Shown here: positions 20,523 through 27,745 of the stretch, one piece after another
How the letters are laid out: each line of letters opens with the position of its first letter
How positions within the stretch are numbered: position 1 is the first letter of the stretch
Assembly (NCBI GenBank): GCA_036269455.1
Contig: DATARS010000126.1
Coordinates: 1 to 29,083, forward strand
DNA from: CF-96 sp036269455
Lineage (GTDB): Bacteria > Chloroflexota > Dormibacteria > Aeolococcales > Aeolococcaceae
DNA length: 29,083 nucleotides
Reading direction: 5' to 3'
Made by a program: the position numbers and the translations under genes
The notes under the pieces: model-generated
What the model was told of the DNA's origin: nothing
Seen by the model: the letters and a program-made list of their open reading frames with translations, nothing else
Databases searched by the model: none

Positions 20523-21976
20523 GCCGTCGCGTTGCCGCCGCCGCCGCCGGCACCGCGGCGCTGGGCGGGCTGGCGGCCCTGGGACTGCGCCGGCTGCTCC
20601 GGCTCGAGGCCGGCCAGGCGCTGCTCCAGTCGCGCGGCGAGCGCGGCGCGGCCCTCGCCCGGCTCGCGCTCCGCGTCGGCGGCCGCTATGCGGCGCGCTC
20701 GCCGCAGCTCGTCTTCGCCTCGGTCGAGCGCCGCCGCGAGCTGCGCACCGACCTGGCGCTGCGCACCGCCGACGAGGTCGCCGAGGAGCTGGGCTCGATG
20801 AAGGGCGCGCTGATGAAGCTCGGCCAGATGGCGAGCTACCTCGACGACGGCATGCCCGAGAGCTTCCGGAACACGATGGCGCGGCTCCAGCACGACGCCC
20901 CGCCGATGAGCGCCGAGCTCGCCGCGAGCATGGTCCGCGAGGAGCTCGGCGGCGAACCCGACCGGGTCTTCGCCCGCTGGGACCCGCTGCCCTTCGCCGC
21001 CGCCTCGATCGGCCAGGTGCACCGCGCCATCACCCACGACGGCCGCGCGGTCGCGGTCAAGGTGCAGTACCCGGGGATCGCCCGGAGCATGGAGTCCGAC
21101 CTGCGCAACGTCTCGCTGCTCCGCCGGGTCGCGCGCAGCGCCTTCCCCGGCCTCGACACCCGGTCGATGATCGAGGAGCTCGGCGAGCGGATGCGCGAGG
21201 AGGTCGACTACCTCCACGAGGCCGAGAACCAGCGGCTCTTCGCCGAGTACTACCAGGGGCATCCGACCATCCACGTCCCCGACGTGGTGCCCGAGCTGAG
21301 CAGCTCCCGGGTGCTCACCGCCGAGCTGGTGAGCGGCGCGCGCTTCGACGAGCTGCTCACCTGGGCGCAGCGCGAGCGCGACCTCGCCGCCGAGACCATC
21401 GACCGCTTCGTCTTCCGCAGCCTCTACCGGCTGCACGCCTTCAACGGCGACCCCCAGCCGGGCAACTACCTCTTCCACGGCGGCGGCCGGGTGAGCTTCC
21501 TCGACTTCGGCCTGGTGAAGCGCTTCACCGACGAGGACCTCGCCCCGCTCGAGGACGCGGCCCGCTTCCTCGCGGTGGAGAACGACGGCGAGGGCTTCCG
21601 CGACGCGCTCGAGCGCGCCGGCTTCCTGCAGCGCGGCGCGCCGGTCTCGACCGACGTCGTCGTCGAGCACCTCGGCCAGTTCTACCGCACCGTGCTCCGC
21701 GACGCGCCGATGACCATCACCCGCGAGTACGCCTCGGCGATGGTCCGGCGCTACTTCGACACCCGCGGCCCGCTCGCCGCCTACAGCGACATCCCCCGCG
21801 CCTACGTGGTCCTCCAGCGGATCAACCTCGGGCTGTACGCGGTGCTCGGCAGCCTCGAGGCCACCGCCAACTGGCGGCGCATCGCCGAGGAGATCTGGCC
21901 CTTCCGGATGGGGCCACCCTCGACCCCCATGGGCGAGGCCGAGGCCCGCTGGGACGCGGCGCGCCGCGCCGCCTGA
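20519..21976 (+). CDS. ABC1/UbiB (AarF/ADCK) family atypical kinase
   Basis: This 485-residue protein has the family hallmarks in order. They are the KxGQ motif (ALMKLGQMASYL), the Ala-rich replacement of the P-loop with SIGQVH (FAAASIGQVHRA), the VAVKVQYPG lysine, EVDYLHEAENQ, the catalytic loop FNGDPQPGN (Asp311, Asn316) and the DFG Asp329. Family members influence quinone or prenyl-lipid metabolism, and many act as ATPases. It starts at GTG 20519, overlapping the oxygenase stop (GTGA). There is a weak N-terminal hydrophobic stretch (AAAAAGTAALGGLAALGL) but no C-terminal membrane pair. Pairing with an MpaB-type oxygenase suggests a shared isoprenoid-type substrate. Confidence 0.92.
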   Translation: MSRRVAAAAAGTAALGGLAALGLRRLLRLEAGQALLQSRGERGAALARLALRVGGRYAARSPQLVFASVERRRELRTDLALRTADEVAEELGSMKGALMKLGQMASYLDDGMPESFRNTMARLQHDAPPMSAELAASMVREELGGEPDRVFARWDPLPFAAASIGQVHRAITHDGRAVAVKVQYPGIARSMESDLRNVSLLRRVARSAFPGLDTRSMIEELGERMREEVDYLHEAENQRLFAEYYQGHPTIHVPDVVPELSSSRVLTAELVSGARFDELLTWAQRERDLAAETIDRFVFRSLYRLHAFNGDPQPGNYLFHGGGRVSFLDFGLVKRFTDEDLAPLEDAARFLAVENDGEGFRDALERAGFLQRGAPVSTDVVVEHLGQFYRTVLRDAPMTITREYASAMVRRYFDTRGPLAAYSDIPRAYVVLQRINLGLYAVLGSLEATANWRRIAEEIWPFRMGPPSTPMGEAEARWDAARRAA

Positions 21977-22018
21977 ACACGGAACCGGACAACGTCTGTA
22001 AGACGGCGGTAAAGACGG

Positions 22019-22046
22019 TTGCGGGCGGGGCGCGGGCACGTATGAT
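22019..22046 (+). promoter_or_regulatory. Possible promoter of the HD-GYP operon
   Basis: TTGCGG (22019-22024) and TATGAT (22041-22046) are 16 bases apart. The -10 matches TATAAT at five of six positions. Transcription would start near 22053, giving a leader of about 57 bases to the ATG at 22110. That leader contains a CCGAA/TTCGG hairpin (22077-22102). Confidence 0.5.
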
Positions 22047-22113
22047 CGGAGGGACGGCAGCGCAGGCGGGTGGTTGCCGAAGGAAGAATCCCCCCATTTC
22101 GGTCGGTCCATGA
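22042..22113 (+). other. Possible short upstream ORF in an ATGA overlap with the HD-GYP gene
   Basis: An ATG at 22042 opens a 23-codon frame (begins MIGGTAAQAGGC) that ends at TGA 22111-22113, overlapping the ATG at 22110. The HD-GYP start has no Shine-Dalgarno sequence, so coupled reinitiation would explain it. However, the ATG lies inside the candidate -10 hexamer and would be outside a transcript made from that promoter. Low confidence. Confidence 0.2.
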
Positions 22114-23663
22114 GCTCGATGACCCCGCCGCCGGAGCGCGCCACGGCCGCGCGCTGGCGCGCACGCCCGGTTCTCAGCGCGGTGCTGCGCGTCGTCGTCT
22201 TCGTGATGCCGATCGTCGCCGCGCTGGGGCTCTCCTTTCTCGTGGGCCGGGTCTTCCCGCGTCCGCCCGACCTGGCCGGCGCGATCCTGTGGTGGCTCGT
22301 CTTCCTCCTGGTCGAGGTGCTCGCCTTCGCCACCTTCCAGCGGCTGGCGCAGCGGCTGATCCCGCTGGCGACCCTGCTGCGGCTCTCGCTGCTCTTCCCC
22401 GACCGCGCCCCCTCGCGCTTCGCGGTGGCCCGGCGGCGGGTGCGCGACCTCGAGAGCGAGACCGCGTGGACGCGCGCTCCCGGCGTCGCCGACGCCCCGG
22501 CACGGGCGACCGAGACGATCGTGACCCTGGTCGCCGCGCTCACCGCCCACGACCGCGCCACCCGCGGCCATTCCGAGCGGGTGCGCATCTTCACCGACAT
22601 GGTCGCCGACGAGCTCAAGCTCCCCCCCGACGCACGCGACCGGCTGCGCTGGGCGGCGCTGCTCCACGACATCGGCAAGCTCAGCGTTCCCGCCACCGTG
22701 CTCAACAAGCGCGGCGACCCCGGGCCCGAGGGCTGGAAGACCCTCCGCCAGCACCCGGTCGAGGGCGCGCGGCTCATCGAGCCGATCCGCGAGTGGCTCG
22801 GCGAGTGGGCGCTCGCGGTCGAGCAGCACCACGAGCGCTGGGACGGCAAGGGCTATCCCAAGGGGCTGCGCGGCCGGGAGATCTCCCTCGGCGCGCGCAT
22901 CGTCGCCGTCGTCGACGCCTTCGAGACCATGACCGCGGCCCGGCCCTACAAGCGCCCGATGGGGGTCGCCGCCGCCCGCCGCGAGCTGGTGCGCTCCTCG
23001 GGGACGCACCTCGACCCCACCCTGGTCCGCGCCTTCCTGACGATCTCCATCGGCCGCCTCTGGCGGACGGTCGGCTTCACCGCCTGGCTGGCTCCGCTCG
23101 CCGGCGCCCCGCTCGGCCTGGTGCCGCGGCTGCTCCCCGCGGGCAGCGGCGCCGCCGGCGTGACCGCGCTGGTGACCACCGGCACGCTGGCCGTGCACCC
23201 CGCGGTGCTGCCCACCCAGCCCCCGGCGACCCCGGCGATCACCGCTCCGGCGCGCACCGCCAGCCCGTCGCCGGCGTCGGCGGCGGGGACCACCACCACC
23301 CGGGTGCCCTCGTCGAGCCAGGCCACCTCGGTGACGAGCACGGTCTCGATCACCCGCGCCGAGTCCTCGACGGCGTCGTCGACCACGCACGTGACCAGCA
23401 CCAGCCCCGGCCAGAGCGGCTCGACGACCTCGACGACGACCCATCCGACCACGAGCACGAGCACCGGCACCACGACCACCACCGACACCAACTCGACGAG
23501 CAGCGCCAGCACCAGCAAGTCGACGACGACCACCGCGCCGGCGACGAGCACCACCACCGGGGCCACCTCGACGGCGACGGGGACCACCACCTCGCTGGTG
23601 ACCACGACCACCGGTCCCACCACCGCCGGCACCCCGGCGGCGACACCGGCGATCACGCCCTGA
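22110..23663 (+). CDS. Membrane HD-GYP-type phosphohydrolase with Ser/Thr-rich tail
   Basis: This 517-residue protein has two N-terminal spans (about 21-47 and 54-76), then an HD-GYP domain (about 135-315). The metal ligands are visible as HDRATRGHSERV (His147, His154), LLHDIGK (His186-Asp187), H215 and HHERWDGKGYPKGLRG (His240-His241). The GYP at 248-250 is intact. Active members hydrolyse cyclic di-GMP or related nucleotides. A further hydrophobic segment at about 320-362 is followed by an approximately 155-residue tail made almost wholly of Thr, Ser, Ala and Pro. The start is uncertain: ATG 22110 or TTG 22074 (12 residues more), neither with a clear ribosome-binding site. Confidence 0.85.
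   Translation: MSSMTPPPERATAARWRARPVLSAVLRVVVFVMPIVAALGLSFLVGRVFPRPPDLAGAILWWLVFLLVEVLAFATFQRLAQRLIPLATLLRLSLLFPDRAPSRFAVARRRVRDLESETAWTRAPGVADAPARATETIVTLVAALTAHDRATRGHSERVRIFTDMVADELKLPPDARDRLRWAALLHDIGKLSVPATVLNKRGDPGPEGWKTLRQHPVEGARLIEPIREWLGEWALAVEQHHERWDGKGYPKGLRGREISLGARIVAVVDAFETMTAARPYKRPMGVAAARRELVRSSGTHLDPTLVRAFLTISIGRLWRTVGFTAWLAPLAGAPLGLVPRLLPAGSGAAGVTALVTTGTLAVHPAVLPTQPPATPAITAPARTASPSPASAAGTTTTRVPSSSQATSVTSTVSITRAESSTASSTTHVTSTSPGQSGSTTSTTTHPTTSTSTGTTTTTDTNSTSSASTSKSTTTTAPATSTTTGATSTATGTTTSLVTTTTGPTTAGTPAATPAITP
23202..23660 (+). repeat. Low-complexity Thr/Ser-rich coding tract
   Basis: The last 153 codons of the HD-GYP gene consist mainly of ACC, ACG, AGC and TCG codons. They form imprecise short tandem patterns (accacc, acgagcacc) with no fixed period. 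This resembles an extracellular mucin-like linker more than a cytoplasmic tail. Such tracts are also prone to slippage, so the length may vary between strains. Confidence 0.75.
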
Positions 23664-23665
23664 GC

Positions 23666-24193
23666 GTGAGCTCGACGACCCTGGCGGCCGAGGGCGCGCA
23701 GGACCTGCCCGCCGGGCTGGGCATCGCCGTGGTCTTCGACTGGGCGCTCGCGGTGCAGCTCCTCACCCAGGCGATCGCCGGCGTCGGCGGCCACCTCGGG
23801 CAGTCGAGCAGCCCCCGCAACGTCATCGGCCGCCTCGTCGCCGCCGCGGTCGCGGCCAGCCTCGGTGAGGCGCTGCGCCGGGGGATCCCGGCGGCGCGGA
23901 TCGTCCAGATCGGCCTCACCACCCTGCTCAGCCTCAGCGGATTGCTCGGGCTGCTCAACCTCGCCACCGGTCATGCCGTCCCCCGCGGCCGGGCGCTCTC
24001 CCTGATCGTGCTCTGCACCTTCGCCCCCTTCGTGGTGTGGCGGCTCTCGCTGCCCCGGACCGGCCGCTGGTTCCAGCGGACCCGGGGCCACGGCGGTGCG
24101 CCGCGGCTGAGCGGGGCGCCCTGGGTGACCGGGCTATTCGCCTGGAGCGCGGTCTGGGGGGTGGCGGTGGCCTGGTCCCAGTCGCTCCACTGA
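23666..24193 (+). CDS. Polytopic membrane protein of unknown function
   Basis: This 175-residue protein begins at GTG 23666, two bases after the HD-GYP stop, so it is probably co-transcribed and coupled. It has hydrophobic segments at about 17-40, 78-100, 110-128 and 152-171, separated by basic loops (RLSLPRTGRWFQRTRGHGG). Four spans are likely. No catalytic motif or known family is apparent. Position suggests it works with the HD-GYP membrane protein, perhaps as a membrane partner or sensor; this is inference only. Confidence 0.65.
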   Translation: MSSTTLAAEGAQDLPAGLGIAVVFDWALAVQLLTQAIAGVGGHLGQSSSPRNVIGRLVAAAVAASLGEALRRGIPAARIVQIGLTTLLSLSGLLGLLNLATGHAVPRGRALSLIVLCTFAPFVVWRLSLPRTGRWFQRTRGHGGAPRLSGAPWVTGLFAWSAVWGVAVAWSQSLH

Positions 24194-24237
24194 CCTGCCC
24201 GGCCGGGGCGCACCCGCCGGTGGGCGAGAATGGGGGC

Positions 24238-24846
24238 ATGGCCGCCGATCCCGTCCCCGCCCCGACGCCTCCGGCGCGCTCACGCCGGGTCCGGCTCCTC
24301 GGCGCGCTGGCCGCGATCGGCGTCGCGCTGATCGCCGCGCTGCTCATCGCCCGGGCCGGGTCGGGAGGGTCGACGTCGGGCGCGCCCGGCACCGGCACCC
24401 CGGTGGCGATCTCGACGGACCCGAAGAGCTGGGAGCTCCCCCGGCTCAACGGCCGCGGGCTGGTGCGCCTCGCCGACTTCCACGGCAGGCCGCTGGTGGT
24501 GAACTTCTTCGCCTCCTGGTGCGGCCCCTGCCGCGCCGAGCTGCCGGTGCTCTCGGCGATGTCGACCCAGCTCGGCGACCGGGTGGGCTTCGTCGGTGTC
24601 GACGCCGAGGAGTCCGGCGACGGCCTGGCGATGGCGAGGCAGTACGGGGTCGACCGGTGGCCGATCGCCCAGGACGAGGGGGGACGCCTCTCCAGCGGCC
24701 TCCACGACAACCTCGGTGCCATGGGCATGCCCGCGACCGCCTTCTACGATGCCCAGGGCAGGCTGCTGGGCGTCAAGCTCGGCACCTTCGTCCACGACAC
24801 CCTGCGCGACCGCCTCAACGAGCTCTACGGCCTGGGGCTCAGCTAG
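24238..24846 (+). CDS. Membrane-anchored TlpA/ResA-like thiol-disulfide oxidoreductase
   Basis: This 202-residue protein has a cytoplasmic basic N-terminus, one membrane anchor at about 19-40 and a Gly/Ser-rich linker. An extracytoplasmic thioredoxin-fold domain of the redoxin/AlkA-TSA type follows, with active site WCGPC (Cys95, Cys98) and cis-Pro loop MPATAF. Related proteins reduce apocytochrome c or other exported thiol proteins. The start is the ATG at 24238 with GGGGG immediately upstream. GAGAAT just before could be a -10 for a near-leaderless mRNA. Its stop overlaps the stop of the convergent phosphorylase gene by 8 bases. Confidence 0.9.
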   Translation: MAADPVPAPTPPARSRRVRLLGALAAIGVALIAALLIARAGSGGSTSGAPGTGTPVAISTDPKSWELPRLNGRGLVRLADFHGRPLVVNFFASWCGPCRAELPVLSAMSTQLGDRVGFVGVDAEESGDGLAMARQYGVDRWPIAQDEGGRLSSGLHDNLGAMGMPATAFYDAQGRLLGVKLGTFVHDTLRDRLNELYGLGLS

Positions 24847-25657
24847 TTCTCTGGGCGCTCACGCGCCCACTGGCGGGGGGCCTCCCCCCTGCTTCCCCCC
24901 TGATAGCCAGCACCTCGAGCGCGGCGGCGGCGGCCGCCTCCAGGCCTGCGCGGGTGCCCTCCGACGCGAAGTGCGGCTCCCAGACCTCGCCGAGGGTGTC
25001 GCTGATCACCAGGGCGCAGGCGACCTCGACGCCGCGGTGGCGGGCGACGGCGAAGAGCGCGGCGGCCTCCATCTCGACGGTGAGCACCCCCTCGTCGCGG
25101 TAGCGGCGCACCTCGGCGACGGTCTCCCGGTAGGGGGCGTCGGTGGTCCAGCTGCGGCCCTCGGTGACCTGCAGGCCCCGGGCGCGCAGCGCGACGCCGA
25201 GCCGGGCGCTCAGCTCGGGTGAGGGCTCGGCGAGGTGCTCCGGCGGAAGGTAGTGGTGGGACGTGCCCTCGTCGCGGATCGCGGAGGTGCAGAGCACCAC
25301 GTCGCCGATGCCGAGGCCGGGGGCGAGCGCGCCGGCAGTGCCGACGCTCAGCACCCGCCGCACCCCCCAGGCCACGAGCTCCTCGAGGATGATCGCCGCC
25401 ACCGGGGCCCCGACCCCGAAGCCGCTGGCGACCGCGAGCTCGCCGGGGAGCAGGCGGGCGTGCCCGGGGAGGCGCGGCCGCGGTGCTGCGCCCTCGCCGA
25501 GCAGGGTGCGGGCGAGCGCCGGCTGATAGCAGAGGAGCACCCCCCGCGGCGGCGGGAGGTCGGCGATGGTGCCCTGGGCGCGCGAGTAGGCGAGCAGGTC
25601 GGCGGGGGCGAAGAGAGCGTCGAGGGCGTGCTTGCCCGGGAGGTTGGGATAGGCCAT
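24839..25657 (-). CDS. Nucleoside phosphorylase (PNP/UDP family 1)
   Basis: This 272-residue enzyme of the purine/uridine phosphorylase superfamily cleaves a nucleoside with phosphate to give base and (deoxy)ribose 1-phosphate. Landmarks are the phosphate-side SVGTAGALAPGLGIGDVV (104-121), the ribose-binding VEMEAAALFAVA (194-205) and the base-contact Ser-Asp at 219-220. A uridine-phosphorylase-like or MTA-type specificity cannot be decided. The start is the ATG at 25657, where the conserved MAYPNLPGKH begins; a TTG at 25687 would add ten residues. The 8-base convergent overlap with the TlpA-like gene leaves no room for a separate terminator. Confidence 0.88.
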   Translation of the reverse strand: MAYPNLPGKHALDALFAPADLLAYSRAQGTIADLPPPRGVLLCYQPALARTLLGEGAAPRPRLPGHARLLPGELAVASGFGVGAPVAAIILEELVAWGVRRVLSVGTAGALAPGLGIGDVVLCTSAIRDEGTSHHYLPPEHLAEPSPELSARLGVALRARGLQVTEGRSWTTDAPYRETVAEVRRYRDEGVLTVEMEAAALFAVARHRGVEVACALVISDTLGEVWEPHFASEGTRAGLEAAAAAALEVLAIRGEAGGRPPASGRVSAQRTS

Positions 25658-25768
25658 GCGCGGCCGACCATTCTGCCCGGAGCGCAAGCCTGTCGCCGGG
25701 CCGGCGTTGAAAAAGGGTGCGGCGGTTCCGTCCCGTCCCGCTGCGTGCCATCAAGGAAGGCGGTTCAG

Positions 25769-26542
25769 ATGCGGCAATCGGCCCCGACCAGGTTCCGTGA
25801 CCACTACGCCATCCTCGGCGTCACCTCCGACGCCGGCGAGGCGGAGATCAAGGCCGCCTACCGCGAGCGCGCCAAGCAGTGCCACCCGGACCTGCATCCC
25901 GGCGACGCGGCGGCCGCCGAGCGCTTCCAGCTGATCAGCGAGGCGCGCAAGGTGCTGCTCTCGCCGGGGTCGCGCGCCGCCTTCAACCTCGATCGGATGG
26001 AGCACGAGCTCCGCGTCGAGATCGTCAGCGTCGTGCACTTCCGCCGGCCCCGCGCGGCCGCCGCCGACGGCGGCTTCGCCGCCGCCCAGGCCACGCCCCG
26101 CGCCGAGCTGGCCCGTCCCGCCTGGCAGGGTGCGAGCCTGATCCTCGCCGGACTGTTCGCCATGCTCGTCTCGATCACCTTCCTGCCGTTCGTGGTCATC
26201 CACGGCGGGCCGTCGCCGGTGAACGTCGGCGGCTTCGACAGCGGCTCGCTCGGCGGCTACCTCAACGCCGGCGCCGGCGCGGTGCTGCTGCTGCTCGCGA
26301 TCGCCTCGGTGCAGGGCGCGCCGGGCCATCGCCGCTGGGAGGGCCTGGTCGGCTTCTCGGCGCTCTGGCTGGTGTGCGTGACCGGCGCCGAGTTCGACCC
26401 CCACGTGCTCGTCGGCGGCTTCTTCGCCTCCGACCTCGGCCTGGGGCTCGGCGGCCGGATCCTCCCGGTGGCGATCGCCCTGACGGTGTGCGGCGCCTGG
26501 CTGCTGCGCCCGGCGGCGCGCCGCGGCACTCAGCGCGGCTGA
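25769..26542 (+). CDS. Membrane protein with N-terminal J domain
   Basis: This 257-residue protein starts with a complete J domain (residues about 11-77: DHYAILGV ... AYRERAKQCHPDLHPGD). The HPD triad that stimulates DnaK ATPase is at 39-41. No Gly/Phe-rich or zinc region follows. Four membrane spans come after it, at about 121-146, 165-182, 191-208 and 230-247, so the J domain would be tethered to the cytoplasmic side of the membrane. It may recruit DnaK to a membrane client. AAGGAAGG (25753-25760) lies 8 bases before the ATG, a strong start. The gene overlaps the convergent HicA-like gene by 13 bases at the 3' ends. Confidence 0.87.
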   Translation: MRQSAPTRFRDHYAILGVTSDAGEAEIKAAYRERAKQCHPDLHPGDAAAAERFQLISEARKVLLSPGSRAAFNLDRMEHELRVEIVSVVHFRRPRAAAADGGFAAAQATPRAELARPAWQGASLILAGLFAMLVSITFLPFVVIHGGPSPVNVGGFDSGSLGGYLNAGAGAVLLLLAIASVQGAPGHRRWEGLVGFSALWLVCVTGAEFDPHVLVGGFFASDLGLGLGGRILPVAIALTVCGAWLLRPAARRGTQRG

Positions 26543-27042
26543 ACGGCCCCGGCCAGCCCGTAGAGGGTGTCCGGACGCACCCCGCGCTTCTCGCGGGTGC
26601 GGCTCCCGGCGGTGACCAGGAAACCCTCCGCCGCGAGCGCCTGGAGCGCGGGCCGGATCGCCGACCGCGAGTAGCCGGTGGTCGCGGCGAGCTCGGTCGC
26701 CGACACCGGCGCCCCGGCCCGGACGATCGCGCAGTAGACCGCCTCGCCGACGGAGAGCGCGTACTCGAGCCGCGCGAGCGTCGCCGCCTCGCCGTCGCCC
26801 GCCGCGGCGGCCGGCTCGACCAGCGGGTCGCGCCGGTTCCCGCTCCGGCCGCCCCAGACCAGCCCCAGCCGGCGCAGCTGGGCGACCGCGTTGTGGATCG
26901 CGCGCCAGTCGCTCGTCGACGTGGGGATGCACGCCGTGCCCTGGCCGTCCGGGCTGTAGAGCCAGATGTGCCTCGTCCGGCGCTCCTCGCGCCAGCCCTG
27001 CGCACGGGCCACGGCGATGAGTTCGGACCAGTCCAGGCTCAC
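26530..27042 (-). CDS. HicA-like domain fused to a winged-helix domain
   Basis: This protein is 170 residues long. Residues 3-62 follow the HicA/dsRBD-like pattern: a helix (DWSELIAVARAQGW), strands (RRTRHIWLYSPDGQ), a TSTS turn and a helix (DWRAIHNAVAQLRRLGL). Residues about 93-145 read as a winged helix-turn-helix (AVYCAIVRAGAPVSATELAATTGYSRSAIRPALQALAAEGFL). HicA toxins cleave RNA with a His in a short strand; His25 could be the equivalent, but the usual GSH context is absent. No HicB-like antitoxin is next to it. GTG 27042 has GGAG 8 bases upstream. The function is uncertain; it could be a DNA-binding regulator of the divergent gene. Confidence 0.72.
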   Translation of the reverse strand: MSLDWSELIAVARAQGWREERRTRHIWLYSPDGQGTACIPTSTSDWRAIHNAVAQLRRLGLVWGGRSGNRRDPLVEPAAAAGDGEAATLARLEYALSVGEAVYCAIVRAGAPVSATELAATTGYSRSAIRPALQALAAEGFLVTAGSRTREKRGVRPDTLYGLAGAVQPR

Positions 27043-27145
27043 GGTACCGGCTCCACGGGTGCGGTGATGCTCACGTCCCAGTAGATCGCAAATGCGCCAT
27101 TCCCGGCGAGGTGTGGCGACGGCTGTGACAAGTCGGTGCGTCCCC

Positions 27146-27163
27146 TGTGACCACTCCGTCACA
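27146..27163. promoter_or_regulatory. Palindromic operator-like site between divergent genes
   Basis: TGTGAC (27146-27151) and GTCACA (27158-27163) are perfect 6-bp inverted arms with a 6-base spacer. Another TGTGAC lies 22 bases upstream (27124-27129). The site is in the 185-base spacer between the winged-helix gene and the small membrane-protein gene, as expected for an operator. A TACGTT at 27190-27195 could be the rightward -10. Confidence 0.45.
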
Positions 27164-27227
27164 CCGCCGTCGGGGGCGCCGGCGGCGAGTACGTTGTCTG
27201 GCCGGGGGCAGAGGAGGACACCAGAGG

Positions 27228-27515
27228 ATGGAGCGGGGGACGCCTGCACCGTCGCGGCTGGCGCGGTGCACCGGGTACATCGGTCGCGGCGCGGCGCGCC
27301 CTGGGCGCGGTCTCTTCCTGGTCACCCTGTTGGGGGTGATGGTTCTCGCCGTGAGCGTCGTGATCATGTGGGTCAACGAGTCCCGAACCGTGACCCGGGT
27401 GACCATCACCATGCCCTGCTCACAGGTCGACGCCACCGCCGTCGGCCACGCCGCCTACGGCCTCGACCAGGTGCTGACCGCCTCCTGCTCGCCGGCCATC
27501 GCCGCCCGCCGCTGA
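27228..27515 (+). CDS. Small single-pass membrane protein
   Basis: This 95-residue protein has a basic N-terminus (about 1-27, five Arg and no acidic residue after Glu2) and one strong span at about 28-49 (GLFLVTLLGVMVLAVSVVIMWV). An outward-facing domain of about 45 residues follows, with two Cys (64 and 87) that could form a disulfide. The positive-inside rule supports N-in topology. GAGGAGG (27211-27217) lies 10 bases before the ATG. I do not recognise the family. It lies divergent from the HicA-like/winged-helix gene and just upstream of the tRNA. Confidence 0.6.
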   Translation: MERGTPAPSRLARCTGYIGRGAARPGRGLFLVTLLGVMVLAVSVVIMWVNESRTVTRVTITMPCSQVDATAVGHAAYGLDQVLTASCSPAIAARR

Positions 27516-27552
27516 CCGAGCCCGGCCGTCCCCGTTCACAATGTGGGAGCGC

Positions 27553-27625
27553 GCCAGGGTAGCTCAGTGGTCAGAGCAGCGGATTCATAACCCGCAGGCC
27601 GTGGGTTCAAGTCCCACCCCTGGTA
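27553..27625 (+). tRNA. tRNA with CAT anticodon (elongator Met or Ile2)
   Basis: A full cloverleaf of 73 bases can be folded. The acceptor is GCCAGGG/CCCTGGT (first pair G-T) with discriminator A at 27625. The D stem is GCTC/GAGC, the T stem GTGGG/CCCAC with loop TTCAAGT, and the variable loop has 5 bases. The anticodon loop is TTCATAA with CAT at 27586-27588. The anticodon stem GCGGA/CCCGC has an A-C mismatch at its last pair. CCA is not encoded. Position 1 pairs with 72, and the three G-C pairs of initiator tRNA next to the loop are missing, so it is not the initiator. It could be elongator Met or a lysidine-modified Ile tRNA. Confidence 0.93.
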
Positions 27626-27745
27626 CGCCTCCTCCCCGCCGGTCACGGCGGCGTCGCGACGGAGTTGCGGTGCCGCCACACGTCGCGAACAGCGGCCGGC
27701 CCTCCCCGACGATGCAGGGGTCCCAGAGAGGGAGGAGATCCACCC

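Noticed and set aside
21993..22005. Terminator after the ABC1-kinase gene (CGTCT-GTA-AGACG)
   Set aside because: A 5-bp stem with a 3-base loop and no T-tract is too weak to call.
22053..22110. A known cyclic-dinucleotide riboswitch
   Set aside because: I could not match the conserved bases of the GEMM (c-di-GMP) or ydaO (c-di-AMP) aptamers, and the leader is short for either.
23202..23660. CRISPR-like or minisatellite array
   Set aside because: There are no regular repeats and spacers. The pattern follows Thr/Ser codons in frame and is a coding low-complexity tract.
27146..27163. Canonical CRP/FNR site
   Set aside because: The TGTGA and TCACA halves are 8 bases apart, not 6. It is kept only as an unassigned palindrome.
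27553..27625. Initiator tRNA-fMet
   Set aside because: Position 1 pairs with 72, and the three G-C pairs next to the anticodon loop are missing.
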